From CADEED01 sp044871085 (lineage in GTDB: Bacteria > Pseudomonadota > Gammaproteobacteria > Steroidobacterales > Steroidobacteraceae), in contig JBIOZI010000302.1 in the NCBI GenBank assembly GCA_044871085.1, positions 1 to 14,085 of the forward strand: a DNA stretch of 14,085 bases, read 5' to 3'. Of this stretch, positions 6,461 through 14,055 are shown in pieces. The notes below the pieces were generated by a model. That model was given only the letters and a program-made list of their open reading frames with translations. It made no database searches and was not told the DNA's origin. Both the position numbers and the translations under genes were made by a program. How positions within the stretch are numbered: position 1 is the first letter of the stretch; each line of letters starts with the position of its first letter.

Positions 6461-7687
6461 ATGCACGGAAAACGCGTACTGCTGGGAGTCACGGGCGGCA
6501 TCGCCGCCTACAAGAGCCCCGACCTCGTGCGGCGCCTGCGCGAGCAGGGCGCCGAGGTGCAGGTGGTGCTCACCGCCGGCGCGCGCGAGTTCGTCACGCC
6601 GATGACCTTCCAGGCCGTGTCCGGGCGCGAGGTGCGCAGCGACCTGTGGGATCCGGAGGCCGAGAAGGCCATGTCCCACATCGAGCTCGCGCGCTGGGCG
6701 GACTTCGTCGTCATCGCGCCGGCCACCGCCGATTTCCTCGCGCGCCTCGCCACCGGCCAGGCGGACGATCTGCTAACTACTTTGTGTCTCGCGACCTCGG
6801 CGCCCATCGCGCTCGCACCCGCCATGAACCGCGTCATGTGGGCCAACGCCGCGACGCAGGCCAACGTGGCCACGCTCAAATCGCGCGGCGTGCACGTCTG
6901 GGGTCCGGGCGAGGGCGACCAGGCCTGCGGCGAGGTCGGCGCGGGCCGCATGCTCGAGCCCACGCAGCTCGCCGGGTTCGTCGCCAACACCATCGCGCCC
7001 ACCGGCCCGCTGGCCGGCAAGCGCGTGCTGCTCACGGCCGGCCCGACCCGCGAGCGCATCGACCCGGTGCGGTTCATCAGCAACCGCAGCTCGGGAAAGA
7101 TGGGCTTCGCGCTCGCGGCCGCGGCGCGCGAGGCCGGCGCGCAGGTGGTGCTGGTCAGCGGGCCCGTGAGCCTGCCCACCCCGCCCGGCGTGCAGCGCAT
7201 CGACGTGGAGAGCGCGGCGGACATGCTCGACGCCGTCATGAAGAACGTCGACGGCGTGGACATCTTCATCGCCACGGCGGCGGTCGCCGACTACCGGCCC
7301 GCGGCGCCCGTGGAGTGCAAGATCAAGAAGACGTCCGAGTCGATGGATTTGAAGATGGAGCGCACCGTCGACATCCTCGCCACCGTCGCCGCGCGCGCGC
7401 ACGCGCTGCGGCCCTTCGTGGTCGGTTTCGCGGCGGAGACCGATTCCGTGGAACAATACGCGCGTCAGAAACTGCTCAAGAAGAATCTCGACATGATCGC
7501 GGCGAACGAAGTGGGACACGACAAGGTGTTCGAGAAGCACGACAACGCATTGCTGGTGCTGTGGCGCGACGGCAGCCGCGAGCTGCCGCGCGCCTCGAAG
7601 GTGGCGCTGGCGCGCGACCTCGTCGCGCTGATTTCCGAACGCTACGCCGCTCGCAAGGATCTGCGGCTCGCGAGCATCTCGGCATGA
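6461..7687 (+). CDS. coaBC: Bifunctional phosphopantothenoylcysteine decarboxylase / phosphopantothenate-cysteine ligase
   Basis: Flavoprotein for two steps of coenzyme A synthesis: CTP-dependent joining of cysteine to 4'-phosphopantothenate, then FMN-dependent decarboxylation. 408 aa, full length. The CoaC half has GGIAAYKS (12-19), catalytic His73 in SHIELARWAD, PAMNRVMW with Asn123, and the substrate flap ACGEVGAGRM with Cys156. The CoaB half begins near 185 with LLTAGPTRERIDPVRFISN, followed by SSGKMG, AAVADYRP (273-280) and the lysine cluster KIKK (287-290). The stop overlaps the dut start by ATGA, so the two are translationally coupled. The run of codons CTA ACT ACT TTG TGT at 6773-6787 is oddly AT-rich for this gene. 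Confidence 0.97.
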   Translation: MHGKRVLLGVTGGIAAYKSPDLVRRLREQGAEVQVVLTAGAREFVTPMTFQAVSGREVRSDLWDPEAEKAMSHIELARWADFVVIAPATADFLARLATGQADDLLTTLCLATSAPIALAPAMNRVMWANAATQANVATLKSRGVHVWGPGEGDQACGEVGAGRMLEPTQLAGFVANTIAPTGPLAGKRVLLTAGPTRERIDPVRFISNRSSGKMGFALAAAAREAGAQVVLVSGPVSLPTPPGVQRIDVESAADMLDAVMKNVDGVDIFIATAAVADYRPAAPVECKIKKTSESMDLKMERTVDILATVAARAHALRPFVVGFAAETDSVEQYARQKLLKKNLDMIAANEVGHDKVFEKHDNALLVLWRDGSRELPRASKVALARDLVALISERYAARKDLRLASISA

Positions 7688-8181
7688 ACGCGCAGGTTTC
7701 GCCCCAGGCGCCTGTCACGGCCGCCGGTCGCGCGCTGAAGGTCCGCATCCTCGATGCGCGCATCGGCTCTGAATTCCCGCTGCCGGCGTACGCCACCGCC
7801 GGGTCCGCCGGCCTCGATCTGCGCGCCTGCCTGGCCGCCCCGCTGGTGCTCGCGCCCGGCAAGGCGGAGCTGATCCCGACCGGTCTCGCGATCCATCTCG
7901 ATGATCCGACGCTTGCGGCGGTGATCCTTCCGCGCTCGGGGCTGGGGCACAAGCACGGCATCGTGCTCGGCAACCTGGTGGGGCTGATCGACTCCGACTA
8001 CCAGGGCCAGCTCATGGTTTCGTGCTGGAATCGCGGCGCCGCAGATTTCACCGTGCAACCCGGCGAGCGCATCGCGCAGATGGTGATCGTGCCGGTGGTG
8101 CAGGTGCGGCTGGAAGTGGTCGAGGATTTCGCCGCTTCGGCGCGTGGCGCCGGTGGCTTCGGCCACACCGGCACTCGCTAG
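7684..8181 (+). CDS. dut: Deoxyuridine 5'-triphosphate nucleotidohydrolase (dUTPase)
   Basis: Homotrimeric dUTPase: hydrolyses dUTP to dUMP, keeps uracil out of DNA and supplies the dTMP pathway. 165 aa with an N-terminal tail of about 15 residues beyond the E. coli length. All five motifs are present: GSAGLDLRA (40-48), RSGLGHKHG (84-92), GNLVGLIDSDYQG (96-108) with catalytic Asp103, GERIAQM (127-133) and the glycine-rich RGAGGFGHTG (154-163). The start ATG overlaps the coaBC stop as ATGA. The gene ends 7 bp before the stop of the convergent DUF4124 gene, with no terminator hairpin visible between them. Confidence 0.97.
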   Translation: MNAQVSPQAPVTAAGRALKVRILDARIGSEFPLPAYATAGSAGLDLRACLAAPLVLAPGKAELIPTGLAIHLDDPTLAAVILPRSGLGHKHGIVLGNLVGLIDSDYQGQLMVSCWNRGAADFTVQPGERIAQMVIVPVVQVRLEVVEDFAASARGAGGFGHTGTR

Positions 8182-8188
8182 TCGCGAG

Positions 8189-8857
8189 CTACTGTTTGGT
8201 CGTCTGGGTGGCTTCGTTGAAGTGCGCCGCCGCGGAAGTGCGCAGCTCCCTGAACCGCTTGATGTCGTTGTCGAACGAGGCGGAAACGCTCGCGAACTCG
8301 GACTTGCGATTGCCGAGGGCGGTGTTCTGCGTGCGCAGCTCGCTCAGCGCGCGGACCATTTCTTCGGCCAGGTCGTCGGGCATGCGGCGCGCGCCGGGCT
8401 TGGTGTTGTAGGGCGCGAACATCAGCGAACGCTGCTTGAGACCGTCGACGCGCGTCGTGAGGCCGGCGATGTACGCCTCGGCCGCGGAAATCTGCCCGCG
8501 GATCAGGTCGAGCCGGGTGTCGCGCACCTGCTCGATCTCCTTCACGGACGGGTAGGTGGACACGAGGAATACGTCGTGCGCGCGCCGCTCTGATTCCGCC
8601 TTCTGGCGCGCCGCGTATTCGGCGGCCTCCTTGGGGGACATCTCGGCACTTCGCTTCTGCACTTCGATGCCGCGCTTGTCGAGCACGCGTTGTTCACGCT
8701 GGGAATATTCGGCCGGGACGCTGTCGCCGTAATGCGTGACGCCCTTTTCGTCGACCCATTTATAGGTCTGTTTGTCCGCGGCTTCAGTGAAGGCGGAGGG
8801 GGCGGCGCAGGCGGCGAAACAAGCGAGCATCGCCGGGAAGGGGTTGGCTTTGCGCAT
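8189..8857 (-). CDS. DUF4124 domain-containing exported protein
   Basis: Protein of unknown function, 222 aa from ATG 8857. The N-terminus is a signal peptide (about 1-27, ending TEAAD), then the DUF4124 core TYKWVDEKGVTHYGDSVP (31-48). The rest is charged and helical, rich in Glu, Arg, Lys and Ala, likely coiled coil (about 70-145 and 160-215). It should be periplasmic or envelope-associated. The frame is open to a TTG at 8884, but the ATG puts the signal sequence at the front. It starts 23 nt after the pyrE stop on the same strand, so it is likely transcribed with pyrE, though no shared function is evident. Confidence 0.85.
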   Translation of the reverse strand: MRKANPFPAMLACFAACAAPSAFTEAADKQTYKWVDEKGVTHYGDSVPAEYSQREQRVLDKRGIEVQKRSAEMSPKEAAEYAARQKAESERRAHDVFLVSTYPSVKEIEQVRDTRLDLIRGQISAAEAYIAGLTTRVDGLKQRSLMFAPYNTKPGARRMPDDLAEEMVRALSELRTQNTALGNRKSEFASVSASFDNDIKRFRELRTSAAAHFNEATQTTKQ

Positions 8858-8880
8858 GCGGCATATTGTGCCCCAGGGTT

Positions 8881-9558
8881 TCAATCCCGGGATACCGCAC
8901 CAGTGCCCCAGGCCTGCTGATAAACCCTCAAAGCGGCGTACTGTTCGCTGGAAATGCGAACTGCATCACCCGGCCCACCGCCCGCGAAGGTTTCGATGAG
9001 ATCGGCCAGAGTGAGGATGCTGACACAGCGCAGCCCGTACTGAGACGACACTTCCTGGACCGCCGACTGCGCGCCCTGGCCGCGCTCCTGGCGGTCGAGC
9101 GCCAGCGCGACGCCCACCGGCTCGGCGCCGGCGGCGCGGATGAGCTCGACGGACTCGCGAATGGCCGTGCCCGCGGTGATGACGTCGTCGACGATCACCA
9201 CCCGCCCCGCGAGCCTGGCGCCGACGATGTTGCCGCCTTCGCCGTGATCCTTCGCTTCCTTGCGGTTGAACGCCCACGGTACGCTGCGATGGTGATGCTC
9301 GGCGAGCGCGATCGCGGCGGCCGTCGCCAGCGGGATGCCCTTGTAGGCGGGCCCGAACAGCATGTCGAACTCGAGCCCGGAGCGCGCGAGCGCGGCCGCG
9401 TAGCACTTGCCCAGCACCGCGATGGCCTCGCCGTCGTTGAACAGGCCCGCGTTGAAGAAGTACGGGCTCTCGCGGCCGGACTTGAGCTTGAACGAGCCGA
9501 AGCGCAGCGCGTTGCGCGACAGCGCGAGGTCGATGAAGGTTCGCTGGTATTCCTGCAC
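8881..9558 (-). CDS. pyrE: Orotate phosphoribosyltransferase
   Basis: Pyrimidine synthesis: joins orotate to PRPP to make orotidine 5'-phosphate. From GTG 9558 the protein has 225 aa, near the E. coli length of 213, and starts VQEYQRTFIDLALSRNALRF, in line with MKPYQRQFIEFALS of E. coli. Marks: KLKSGRESPYFFNAG (24-38), the flexible catalytic loop RKEAKDHGEGG (99-109) and the PRPP motif VVIVDDVITAGTA (120-132). An in-frame ATG at 9606 would add 16 residues that look unlike the family and would overlap the divergent permease start, so the GTG is preferred; GGAAG stands about 10 nt before it. Followed by a DUF4124 gene. Confidence 0.95.
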   Translation of the reverse strand: MQEYQRTFIDLALSRNALRFGSFKLKSGRESPYFFNAGLFNDGEAIAVLGKCYAAALARSGLEFDMLFGPAYKGIPLATAAAIALAEHHHRSVPWAFNRKEAKDHGEGGNIVGARLAGRVVIVDDVITAGTAIRESVELIRAAGAEPVGVALALDRQERGQGAQSAVQEVSSQYGLRCVSILTLADLIETFAGGGPGDAVRISSEQYAALRVYQQAWGTGAVSRD

Positions 9559-9572
9559 GTCTGGCGTCTTCC

Positions 9573-9598
9573 GTATGATGCGGCGGTGCGAATCATAC
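9573..9598. promoter_or_regulatory. Facing -10 elements of divergent pyrE and ampG promoters
   Basis: GTATGAT (9573-9579) and ATCATAC (9592-9598) form a perfect 7-bp inverted repeat 12 bp apart. Each arm contains TATGAT, a good -10, one per strand, pointing toward each other. The starts of transcription would fall inside the spacer: rightward about 19 nt before the permease ATG, leftward about 27 nt before the pyrE GTG. The -35 regions are poor on both sides, so it might instead be an operator. Confidence 0.45.
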
Positions 9599-9604
9599 CG
9601 AACC

Positions 9605-11038
9605 ATGGCGTCTGAATCGGCCGCAAGACGTGGCTGGGTGCAGGCCCTGGCTGTCTATCTCGAACGGCCGGTGCTCTCGATGCTGTTCCTCGGCTTCTCC
9701 GCCGGCCTGCCCTTTTATCTGGTCTTCTCGACGCTCTCGGCGTGGCTGCGCACGGCGCACATCGAGCGCGCGACCATCGGCATGCTGTCCTGGGTCGGGC
9801 TCATGTACGCCTTCAAGTGGATGTGGGCACCGGCCGTGGATCGCGTCGGGCTGCCGGTACTGGACAGGTTGTTAGGCCGGCGACGCTCGTGGATGCTCGT
9901 GGCGCAGGTCGGGATCATGCTGTGCCTCGCGAACCTGGCATTCGGCGACCCTGCCGTCAGCGTCGCGCGGGTCGCGGTATTTGCGCTCGGCGTCGCGTTC
10001 TTTGCCGCCACGCAGGACATTGCCATCGACGCGTGGCGCATCGAGTCGGCGGCCGCCGACAAGCAGGGCGCCATGGCCGCCGCGTATCAGGTCGGGTATC
10101 GAACCGCGCTCATGGTCGCCTCCGCCGGTGCGCTCATCATCGCGGGCAAGTCGGGGTTCCGTACCAGCTACCTCACGATGGCCGCGCTGGTCTTTGTCGG
10201 CATCGCGACCACGCTGCTGATCCGCGAGCCCCCGCCCGCCGCCGGCGAGTCCAGCGCGGCCCGCGAGCAACGCGTCGTCGAGTGGCTGCGGTTACGCGCC
10301 CACTGGCCGAAATGGATGCAGGTCACGGGCGCATGGTTTACCGGCGCGGTCGCCGGCCCCGTCCTGGATTTCTTTGGCCGCTACGGACTCGGCCTCGGCC
10401 TGCTCATCTTCGCGTTCATCAGCACGTATCGCCTCACCGACTACGTCATGGGCACGATGACGAACACCTTCTATATAGACATGGGCTTTTCGCTGCAGGA
10501 AGTCGGGGTCATCGCCAAGTTCTTCGGCTGGCCGTCGACGCTCGTCGGCGCGGTGCTCGGCGGCGTGATCGTCGCGAAGGTCGGACGCCTGAAAGGCCTG
10601 CTGCTCGGCAGCGTGCTCATCATCATCTCGAACGTTTTCTACGCTACGTACGGTACCTACTCGTGTCACTTGCCCCTGGACTGCGCGCAGAGTGGGCTGC
10701 TGGAGTTCTGGCCGAAGTACATGACCGCGCGCGGGCCCGCCACCGAGCTCGGACTGTCGATCATCGTGGGTTTCGACAATCTCGCGCTCGGAGTGCATGG
10801 CACGGCGCTGATTGCCTTCATGTCGAGCCTCACCAGCGCGAAGTACACGGCGACGCAGTACGCGGTGCTCTCGTCGCTGTACTCGTTGCCGGGCAAGCTG
10901 CTCATGGGCACTTCGGGCTTCATGGTCGACGCGCTCGGCTACGGCGATTTCTTCCTCTATACCGCGCTGCTCAGCATTCCCGGTCTGCTGCTGCTCTTAT
11001 GGCTCTCGCGTCGTGACATCGCCGCCGCGCGAAATTGA
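9605..11038 (+). CDS. ampG: AmpG-type muropeptide permease, MFS
   Basis: Inner-membrane transporter of the major facilitator family, related to AmpG, which imports anhydro-muropeptides for peptidoglycan recycling and beta-lactamase induction. From ATG 9605 it has 477 aa (E. coli AmpG 491), with about 12-14 hydrophobic segments. AmpG-like features are LGFSAGLPFYLVFSTLSAWL near the N-terminus, FKWMWAPAVDR with the basic loop GRRRSW, and ATQDIAIDAWRIE. The start is taken at ATG 9605 because upstream frame residues are antisense to pyrE. No good ribosome binding site is seen. A loop carrying two Cys (SCHLPLDC) sits in the second half. The 3' end overlaps the Rieske gene. Other AmpG-like MFS substrates are possible. 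Confidence 0.88.
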   Translation: MASESAARRGWVQALAVYLERPVLSMLFLGFSAGLPFYLVFSTLSAWLRTAHIERATIGMLSWVGLMYAFKWMWAPAVDRVGLPVLDRLLGRRRSWMLVAQVGIMLCLANLAFGDPAVSVARVAVFALGVAFFAATQDIAIDAWRIESAAADKQGAMAAAYQVGYRTALMVASAGALIIAGKSGFRTSYLTMAALVFVGIATTLLIREPPPAAGESSAAREQRVVEWLRLRAHWPKWMQVTGAWFTGAVAGPVLDFFGRYGLGLGLLIFAFISTYRLTDYVMGTMTNTFYIDMGFSLQEVGVIAKFFGWPSTLVGAVLGGVIVAKVGRLKGLLLGSVLIIISNVFYATYGTYSCHLPLDCAQSGLLEFWPKYMTARGPATELGLSIIVGFDNLALGVHGTALIAFMSSLTSAKYTATQYAVLSSLYSLPGKLLMGTSGFMVDALGYGDFFLYTALLSIPGLLLLLWLSRRDIAAARN

Positions 11039-11408
11039 CACCACGCACGTGCTCTGCACGCTCGCCGAGCTCGAAGAGACCGGCAGCCGCGGCTTCTCGG
11101 TGGGCGAGGGCGACTGGCCGCTGCGCGGCTTCGTCGTCAAGACGGCCGGGGGCATCGCCGCCTACGTGAACTACTGCCCGCACGCCGGACACCCGCTCAA
11201 TTTCCGGCCCGACAGGTTCCTCACACCGGACCGCAACCTGATCCTGTGCGCGTCGCACGGCGCGCTGTTCACGCGCGATGACGGGCTGTGCATCGCCGGC
11301 CCGTGCCCGGGCCAGCGGCTGACGAAGATTCCGCTGGAGGTGTTCGGCGATTACGTGCTGCTCGCCGAGGGAGTGGACGTGGACGCGCTCGCCAACGCGC
11401 CGCTGTAG
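11013..11408 (+). CDS. Small Rieske [2Fe-2S] protein
   Basis: Stand-alone Rieske ferredoxin, an electron-transfer protein. From GTG 11013 it has 131 aa. Cluster ligands are Cys55 and His57 in CPHAGHPLNF and Cys79 and His82 in CASHGALF, that is C-x-H-x21-C-x2-H, then the family segment GLCIAGPCPGQRL. No signal peptide or membrane anchor, so it is cytosolic. The frame is open much further upstream inside ampG, but the similarity begins near residue 10 and the GTG is the closest credible start; no ribosome binding site is visible. That start overlaps the ampG end by 26 nt, implying coupled translation. The electron partner is not evident here. Confidence 0.82.
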   Translation: MTSPPREIDTTHVLCTLAELEETGSRGFSVGEGDWPLRGFVVKTAGGIAAYVNYCPHAGHPLNFRPDRFLTPDRNLILCASHGALFTRDDGLCIAGPCPGQRLTKIPLEVFGDYVLLAEGVDVDALANAPL

Positions 11409-11453
11409 GAGGGCGCAGCCGTGGCCCCTCGCTGCCGCCGGCGGCCGTACTAA

Positions 11454-11765
11454 CTACTCGAAGAGATCCAGGCCCTCGAGCTTGCTGGCGCTCTGGCGCC
11501 GCTCGTCGTCGTCGCCGTAACCCAGCGCTCCGCGCTGGTCGTCTTCCTCGGGATCGACGTCGACCGAGCCGGTCCAGTCCTCGGGTGCTTCGATCTCCTC
11601 GAGCGCGCCGGCTTCGTGCTCGGCCAGCCAGTCTTCGAGATCCATCTCTTCGACGGTGCCGTCGAAATATTGCAGCTCGATGGTCCCGTCGTCTTCGTCG
11701 AACGCGACGACCTCGAAGGATTCGCTTCCTTTGATGCGGTACCAGTTGCCGATGGTGGGTTTCAT
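11454..11765 (-). CDS. DUF6763 family small acidic protein
   Basis: 103-aa protein of unknown function found in gammaproteobacteria (family name from memory). It begins MKPTIGNWYRIKGSESFEVV, then DEDDGTIELQYFDGTVEEMDLEDW (about 23-46) and PEDWTGSVD (61-69), and ends in a strongly acidic tail with many Asp, Glu and Arg. No signal peptide and no membrane segment. GGAGGG stands 6 nt before the ATG, a strong start. It converges with the Rieske gene (45-bp gap) and diverges from the MarC gene. Confidence 0.82.
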   Translation of the reverse strand: MKPTIGNWYRIKGSESFEVVAFDEDDGTIELQYFDGTVEEMDLEDWLAEHEAGALEEIEAPEDWTGSVDVDPEEDDQRGALGYGDDDERRQSASKLEGLDLFE

Positions 11766-11824
11766 CGAATCCCTCCGAATCGCGTTACTGCTATGCTGCC
11801 GGCGCCTTTCCTGGAGCCGGATTC

Positions 11825-12508
11825 ATGTTGCTCCCGAAAGGTTTCCGTTACAAGAAAGAATTCGTTGCGCACAGCATCATGCTCGAACAAGCCATCAAAT
11901 TTTTCATCGTGTTCTTCGTCGTCGTGGAGCCGATCTCGCTGATCCCGTTGTTCTCCGGGCTCACCGAGGGCGCGAGCGACGACTACAAACACAAGATGGC
12001 CCTGAAATCTGTGTTAGTTGCAAGTCTCATTCTTCTGCTTTTTGCGTTGGTCGGCGCCGGTTTTTTGTCGGCGCTGGGAATCTCGATCGACTCGTTCAGG
12101 ATTTTTGGCGGCCTGTTGCTTTTCCTCATCGCGCTCGAGATGGTGTTCGCTCGCGAATCGGGCACGCGCACCTCGAGCGACGAGAAAGTGGAGAGCCGCA
12201 AGCGCGCGGACATCTCGGTTTTCCCTCTTGCGTTCCCGTTCATGGCCGGTCCTGGTGCGCTGACGACGCTGCTGCTCTGGTTTGGGCCGGTGCCGATCAC
12301 GCAGCATCCATTGCAGTTCGCCTTGATGTTCGCCTGCGCAGTCGTGGTGCTGGTGTGCTGCCTGTTCGCCATGTGGGTGTCGGGCCCGCTCATGCGCGTC
12401 ATCGGGGTGACGGGGACGAACGTCGCGAACCGTTTGTTCGGCGTCGTGCTCGGCGCGCTGGCCGTGCAGTTCGTGGTCGACGGGCTGAAGGCGAGCTTTT
12501 CCCTTTGA
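11825..12508 (+). CDS. MarC family integral membrane protein
   Basis: Inner-membrane protein of the MarC/UPF0056 family, role unknown despite the name (not a drug exporter in E. coli). 227 aa, six likely membrane segments: about 23-44, 61-84, 92-109, 130-152, 165-187 and 200-219. Marks are FFVVVEPISLIPLFSGLT (30-47) and the conserved PLAFPFMAGPGALTTLLL (134-151). ATG 11825 is preceded by GGAG 8 nt upstream; an inner ATG at 11879 fits the family N-terminus better but has no binding site. The first 300 nt are far less GC-rich than the surroundings. Confidence 0.88.
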   Translation: MLLPKGFRYKKEFVAHSIMLEQAIKFFIVFFVVVEPISLIPLFSGLTEGASDDYKHKMALKSVLVASLILLLFALVGAGFLSALGISIDSFRIFGGLLLFLIALEMVFARESGTRTSSDEKVESRKRADISVFPLAFPFMAGPGALTTLLLWFGPVPITQHPLQFALMFACAVVVLVCCLFAMWVSGPLMRVIGVTGTNVANRLFGVVLGALAVQFVVDGLKASFSL

Positions 12509-12843
12509 GGCTCCGCGAACGGAGCGCGGCGCGCGGCGCGCGCGTCTGATCCCGCTGCGCGTGCCGCCGCGCGGCGCCCTAACTACTGCGTGGCTCGCCG
12601 CTGTCCCGCCTGTCCCTGAGACAGCGGATTTGCGGCCGCCGCGCCGGTTTTCGGGCCGTGTTAGCGTTCTCATGGCCCGAATCTAGTTAGAACGGCCGCC
12701 GGCGGGCGTGGGCAGCCTCCGACTCACATACACCAATCGGCAGGGACCGCTATGACTTTGGGTATGTTCGGTGTGCCGGGGGCGGGCGCGGCGTACACTG
12801 GATCGTGCTGGACGCACACGCGCTAACGAAGGGGGAAGGAATC
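12509..12843. other. Intergenic region MarC to GH43 with several dyads
   Basis: No gene seen in 335 bases. From left: a hairpin GCTCCG-CGAA-CGGAGC right after the MarC stop (12510-12525, no T-run), a GCGC-rich simple stretch (12526-12545), the GTWGTTAG word (12579-12586), an 8-bp inverted repeat CCGCTGTC/GACAGCGG (12598-12627), an operator-like site at 12659-12672, a second GTTAG (12686-12690), and the GH43 leader with TACACT (12793-12798) as a possible -10 without a clear -35. Confidence 0.5.
12650..12681. promoter_or_regulatory. LacI-type half-palindrome inside an 8-bp inverted repeat, upstream of GH43
   Basis: TGTTAGCGTTCTCA (12659-12672) has an intact left arm TGTTAGCG of the TGTTAGCGCTAACA type of operator but a degenerate right arm. 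It sits inside perfectly paired TTCGGGCC (12650-12657) and GGCCCGAA (12674-12681). It is about 170 bp before the GH43 ATG, far for a simple repressor site, so the call is tentative. Confidence 0.4.
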
Positions 12844-14055
12844 ATGCGCAGAAGTCTCATCGGCATCGGCTTGCTGTTGTGGGTCGGGGCGTCGTACGCC
12901 GCCACCGTCACACTCAGCGCCAGTCCCGGAAACACCACGGCCGCGCTCACCTGGACGGTGACCAACGGCTCCATCAACGCTCAAGAGGTCTACCGCGACA
13001 CGGATTCCAATCCGGCCGGCCGCGTGCGCATCGCCACGATCTCGGCGACCGCGCGCAGCTACTCGGCGACCGGCCTCGCCAATGGCACTACGTATTTCTT
13101 CTGGATCAAGGCGCGCCAGACCGACAACGTCTGGGTGAATTCGAACGCTGCGTCCGTGACGCCCACCGGCGGTGGCGGCGGCGGGGCGCCGAATCACTGG
13201 GTGCTCACCGGCAATCTCGGCACGCACGATCCGACGTTGATAAACGAAGGCGGCACGTGGTGGGAGTTCCAGACCGGTCCCGGCATCTTCGGCAAGGTCT
13301 CGCGCAACGGCGGCACGAACTGGGAGCCGCTGCCCTCGGTGCTGAACGCGAAGCTGTCGTGGTGGAGCCAGTACGTGCCGGGCCAGGCGGGCACGGACGT
13401 GTGGGCGCCGGACATAAAGGCCTTCAACGGCCGCGTGTGGATGTACTACTCCATCTCGACGTTCGGCTCGCGCGTGTCGGCCATCGGCCTGCTGTCGGCG
13501 CCGAGCGTCGCGGCCGGCGGCTGGCGCGACGACGGGCTGGTCATCGCCACCAACAACTCGAGCAACTACAACGCCATCGATCCGGATCTGGTCATCGACG
13601 CGAGCGGCGCGCCGTGGCTGTCGTTCGGCTCGTGGAACACCGGCATCAAGCTCACGCGGCTCGGCAGCAACATGAAGCCGACCGGCTCGCTGTTCTCCAT
13701 CGCCTCGCGCGGCGGCGGCATCGAAGCGCCGAACATCGTCTACCGCAACGGCTTCTACTATCTGTTCGTGTCCACCGGCCTGTGCTGCCAGGGCGTGAAC
13801 AGCACGTACAACATCCGTTACGGCCGCTCGGCCAGCATCACGGGACCATACGTGGACAAGGCCGGCGTCGACATGATGAACGGCGGCGGCACGGTGCTCG
13901 ACGCGGGCAATGCGCGCTGGGTCGGCCCGGGTGGCCAGGACATCGAGGGCACCGGCGTCATCGTGCGTCACGCCTACGACGCACAGGACAACGGCAATGC
14001 CAAGCTGCTCATCAGCGACCTGCGCTGGGACACCTCCGGCTGGCCGATGTACTGA
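12844..14055 (+). CDS. Secreted GH43 family glycosidase, endo-arabinanase type, with N-terminal FN3-like domain
   Basis: Exported glycoside hydrolase, probably attacking alpha-1,5-arabinan or arabinoxylan. 403 aa from ATG 12844, with a strong AAGGGGGAAGG 5 nt before. Signal peptide 1-19 (ends SYA). Residues 20-107 look like an FN3 domain, then a glycine linker (109-114). The five-bladed propeller follows: catalytic base Asp129 in THDPTLI, the DVWAPDIK segment (185-192), Asp246 in AIDPDLVID and the acid Glu294 in GGIEAPNIVYRNGFYYLF. The vicinal Cys314-Cys315 before GVNSTYNI and the ending GPGGQDIEGTGVIVRHAYDA agree with arabinanase-like GH43. Known GH43 enzymes also include xylosidases and arabinofuranosidases, so the substrate is inferred. 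The gene is complete and ends 30 bp before the window end. Confidence 0.92.
   Translation: MRRSLIGIGLLLWVGASYAATVTLSASPGNTTAALTWTVTNGSINAQEVYRDTDSNPAGRVRIATISATARSYSATGLANGTTYFFWIKARQTDNVWVNSNAASVTPTGGGGGGAPNHWVLTGNLGTHDPTLINEGGTWWEFQTGPGIFGKVSRNGGTNWEPLPSVLNAKLSWWSQYVPGQAGTDVWAPDIKAFNGRVWMYYSISTFGSRVSAIGLLSAPSVAAGGWRDDGLVIATNNSSNYNAIDPDLVIDASGAPWLSFGSWNTGIKLTRLGSNMKPTGSLFSIASRGGGIEAPNIVYRNGFYYLFVSTGLCCQGVNSTYNIRYGRSASITGPYVDKAGVDMMNGGGTVLDAGNARWVGPGGQDIEGTGVIVRHAYDAQDNGNAKLLISDLRWDTSGWPMY

Noticed and set aside
6376..7683. A 601-codon open frame running through coaBC into dut, suggesting a fusion protein
   Set aside because: Its first 436 codons are Arg/Ala/His-rich out-of-frame translation of coaBC; the dUTPase motifs only begin after ATG 7684, which overlaps the coaBC stop as ATGA.
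12510..12525. Intrinsic terminator after the MarC gene
   Set aside because: The 6-bp hairpin with CGAA loop has no T-run and is followed by GCGC-rich sequence, so only a hairpin is noted.
12526..12545. GCGC-rich stretch as a repeat element
   Set aside because: Simple composition in a high-GC genome, no unit copied elsewhere in the window.
12823..13971. A 382-codon frame antisense to the GH43 gene
   Set aside because: Arg/Ala/Val/His-rich shadow; the sense strand has signal peptide, binding site and catalytic residues.
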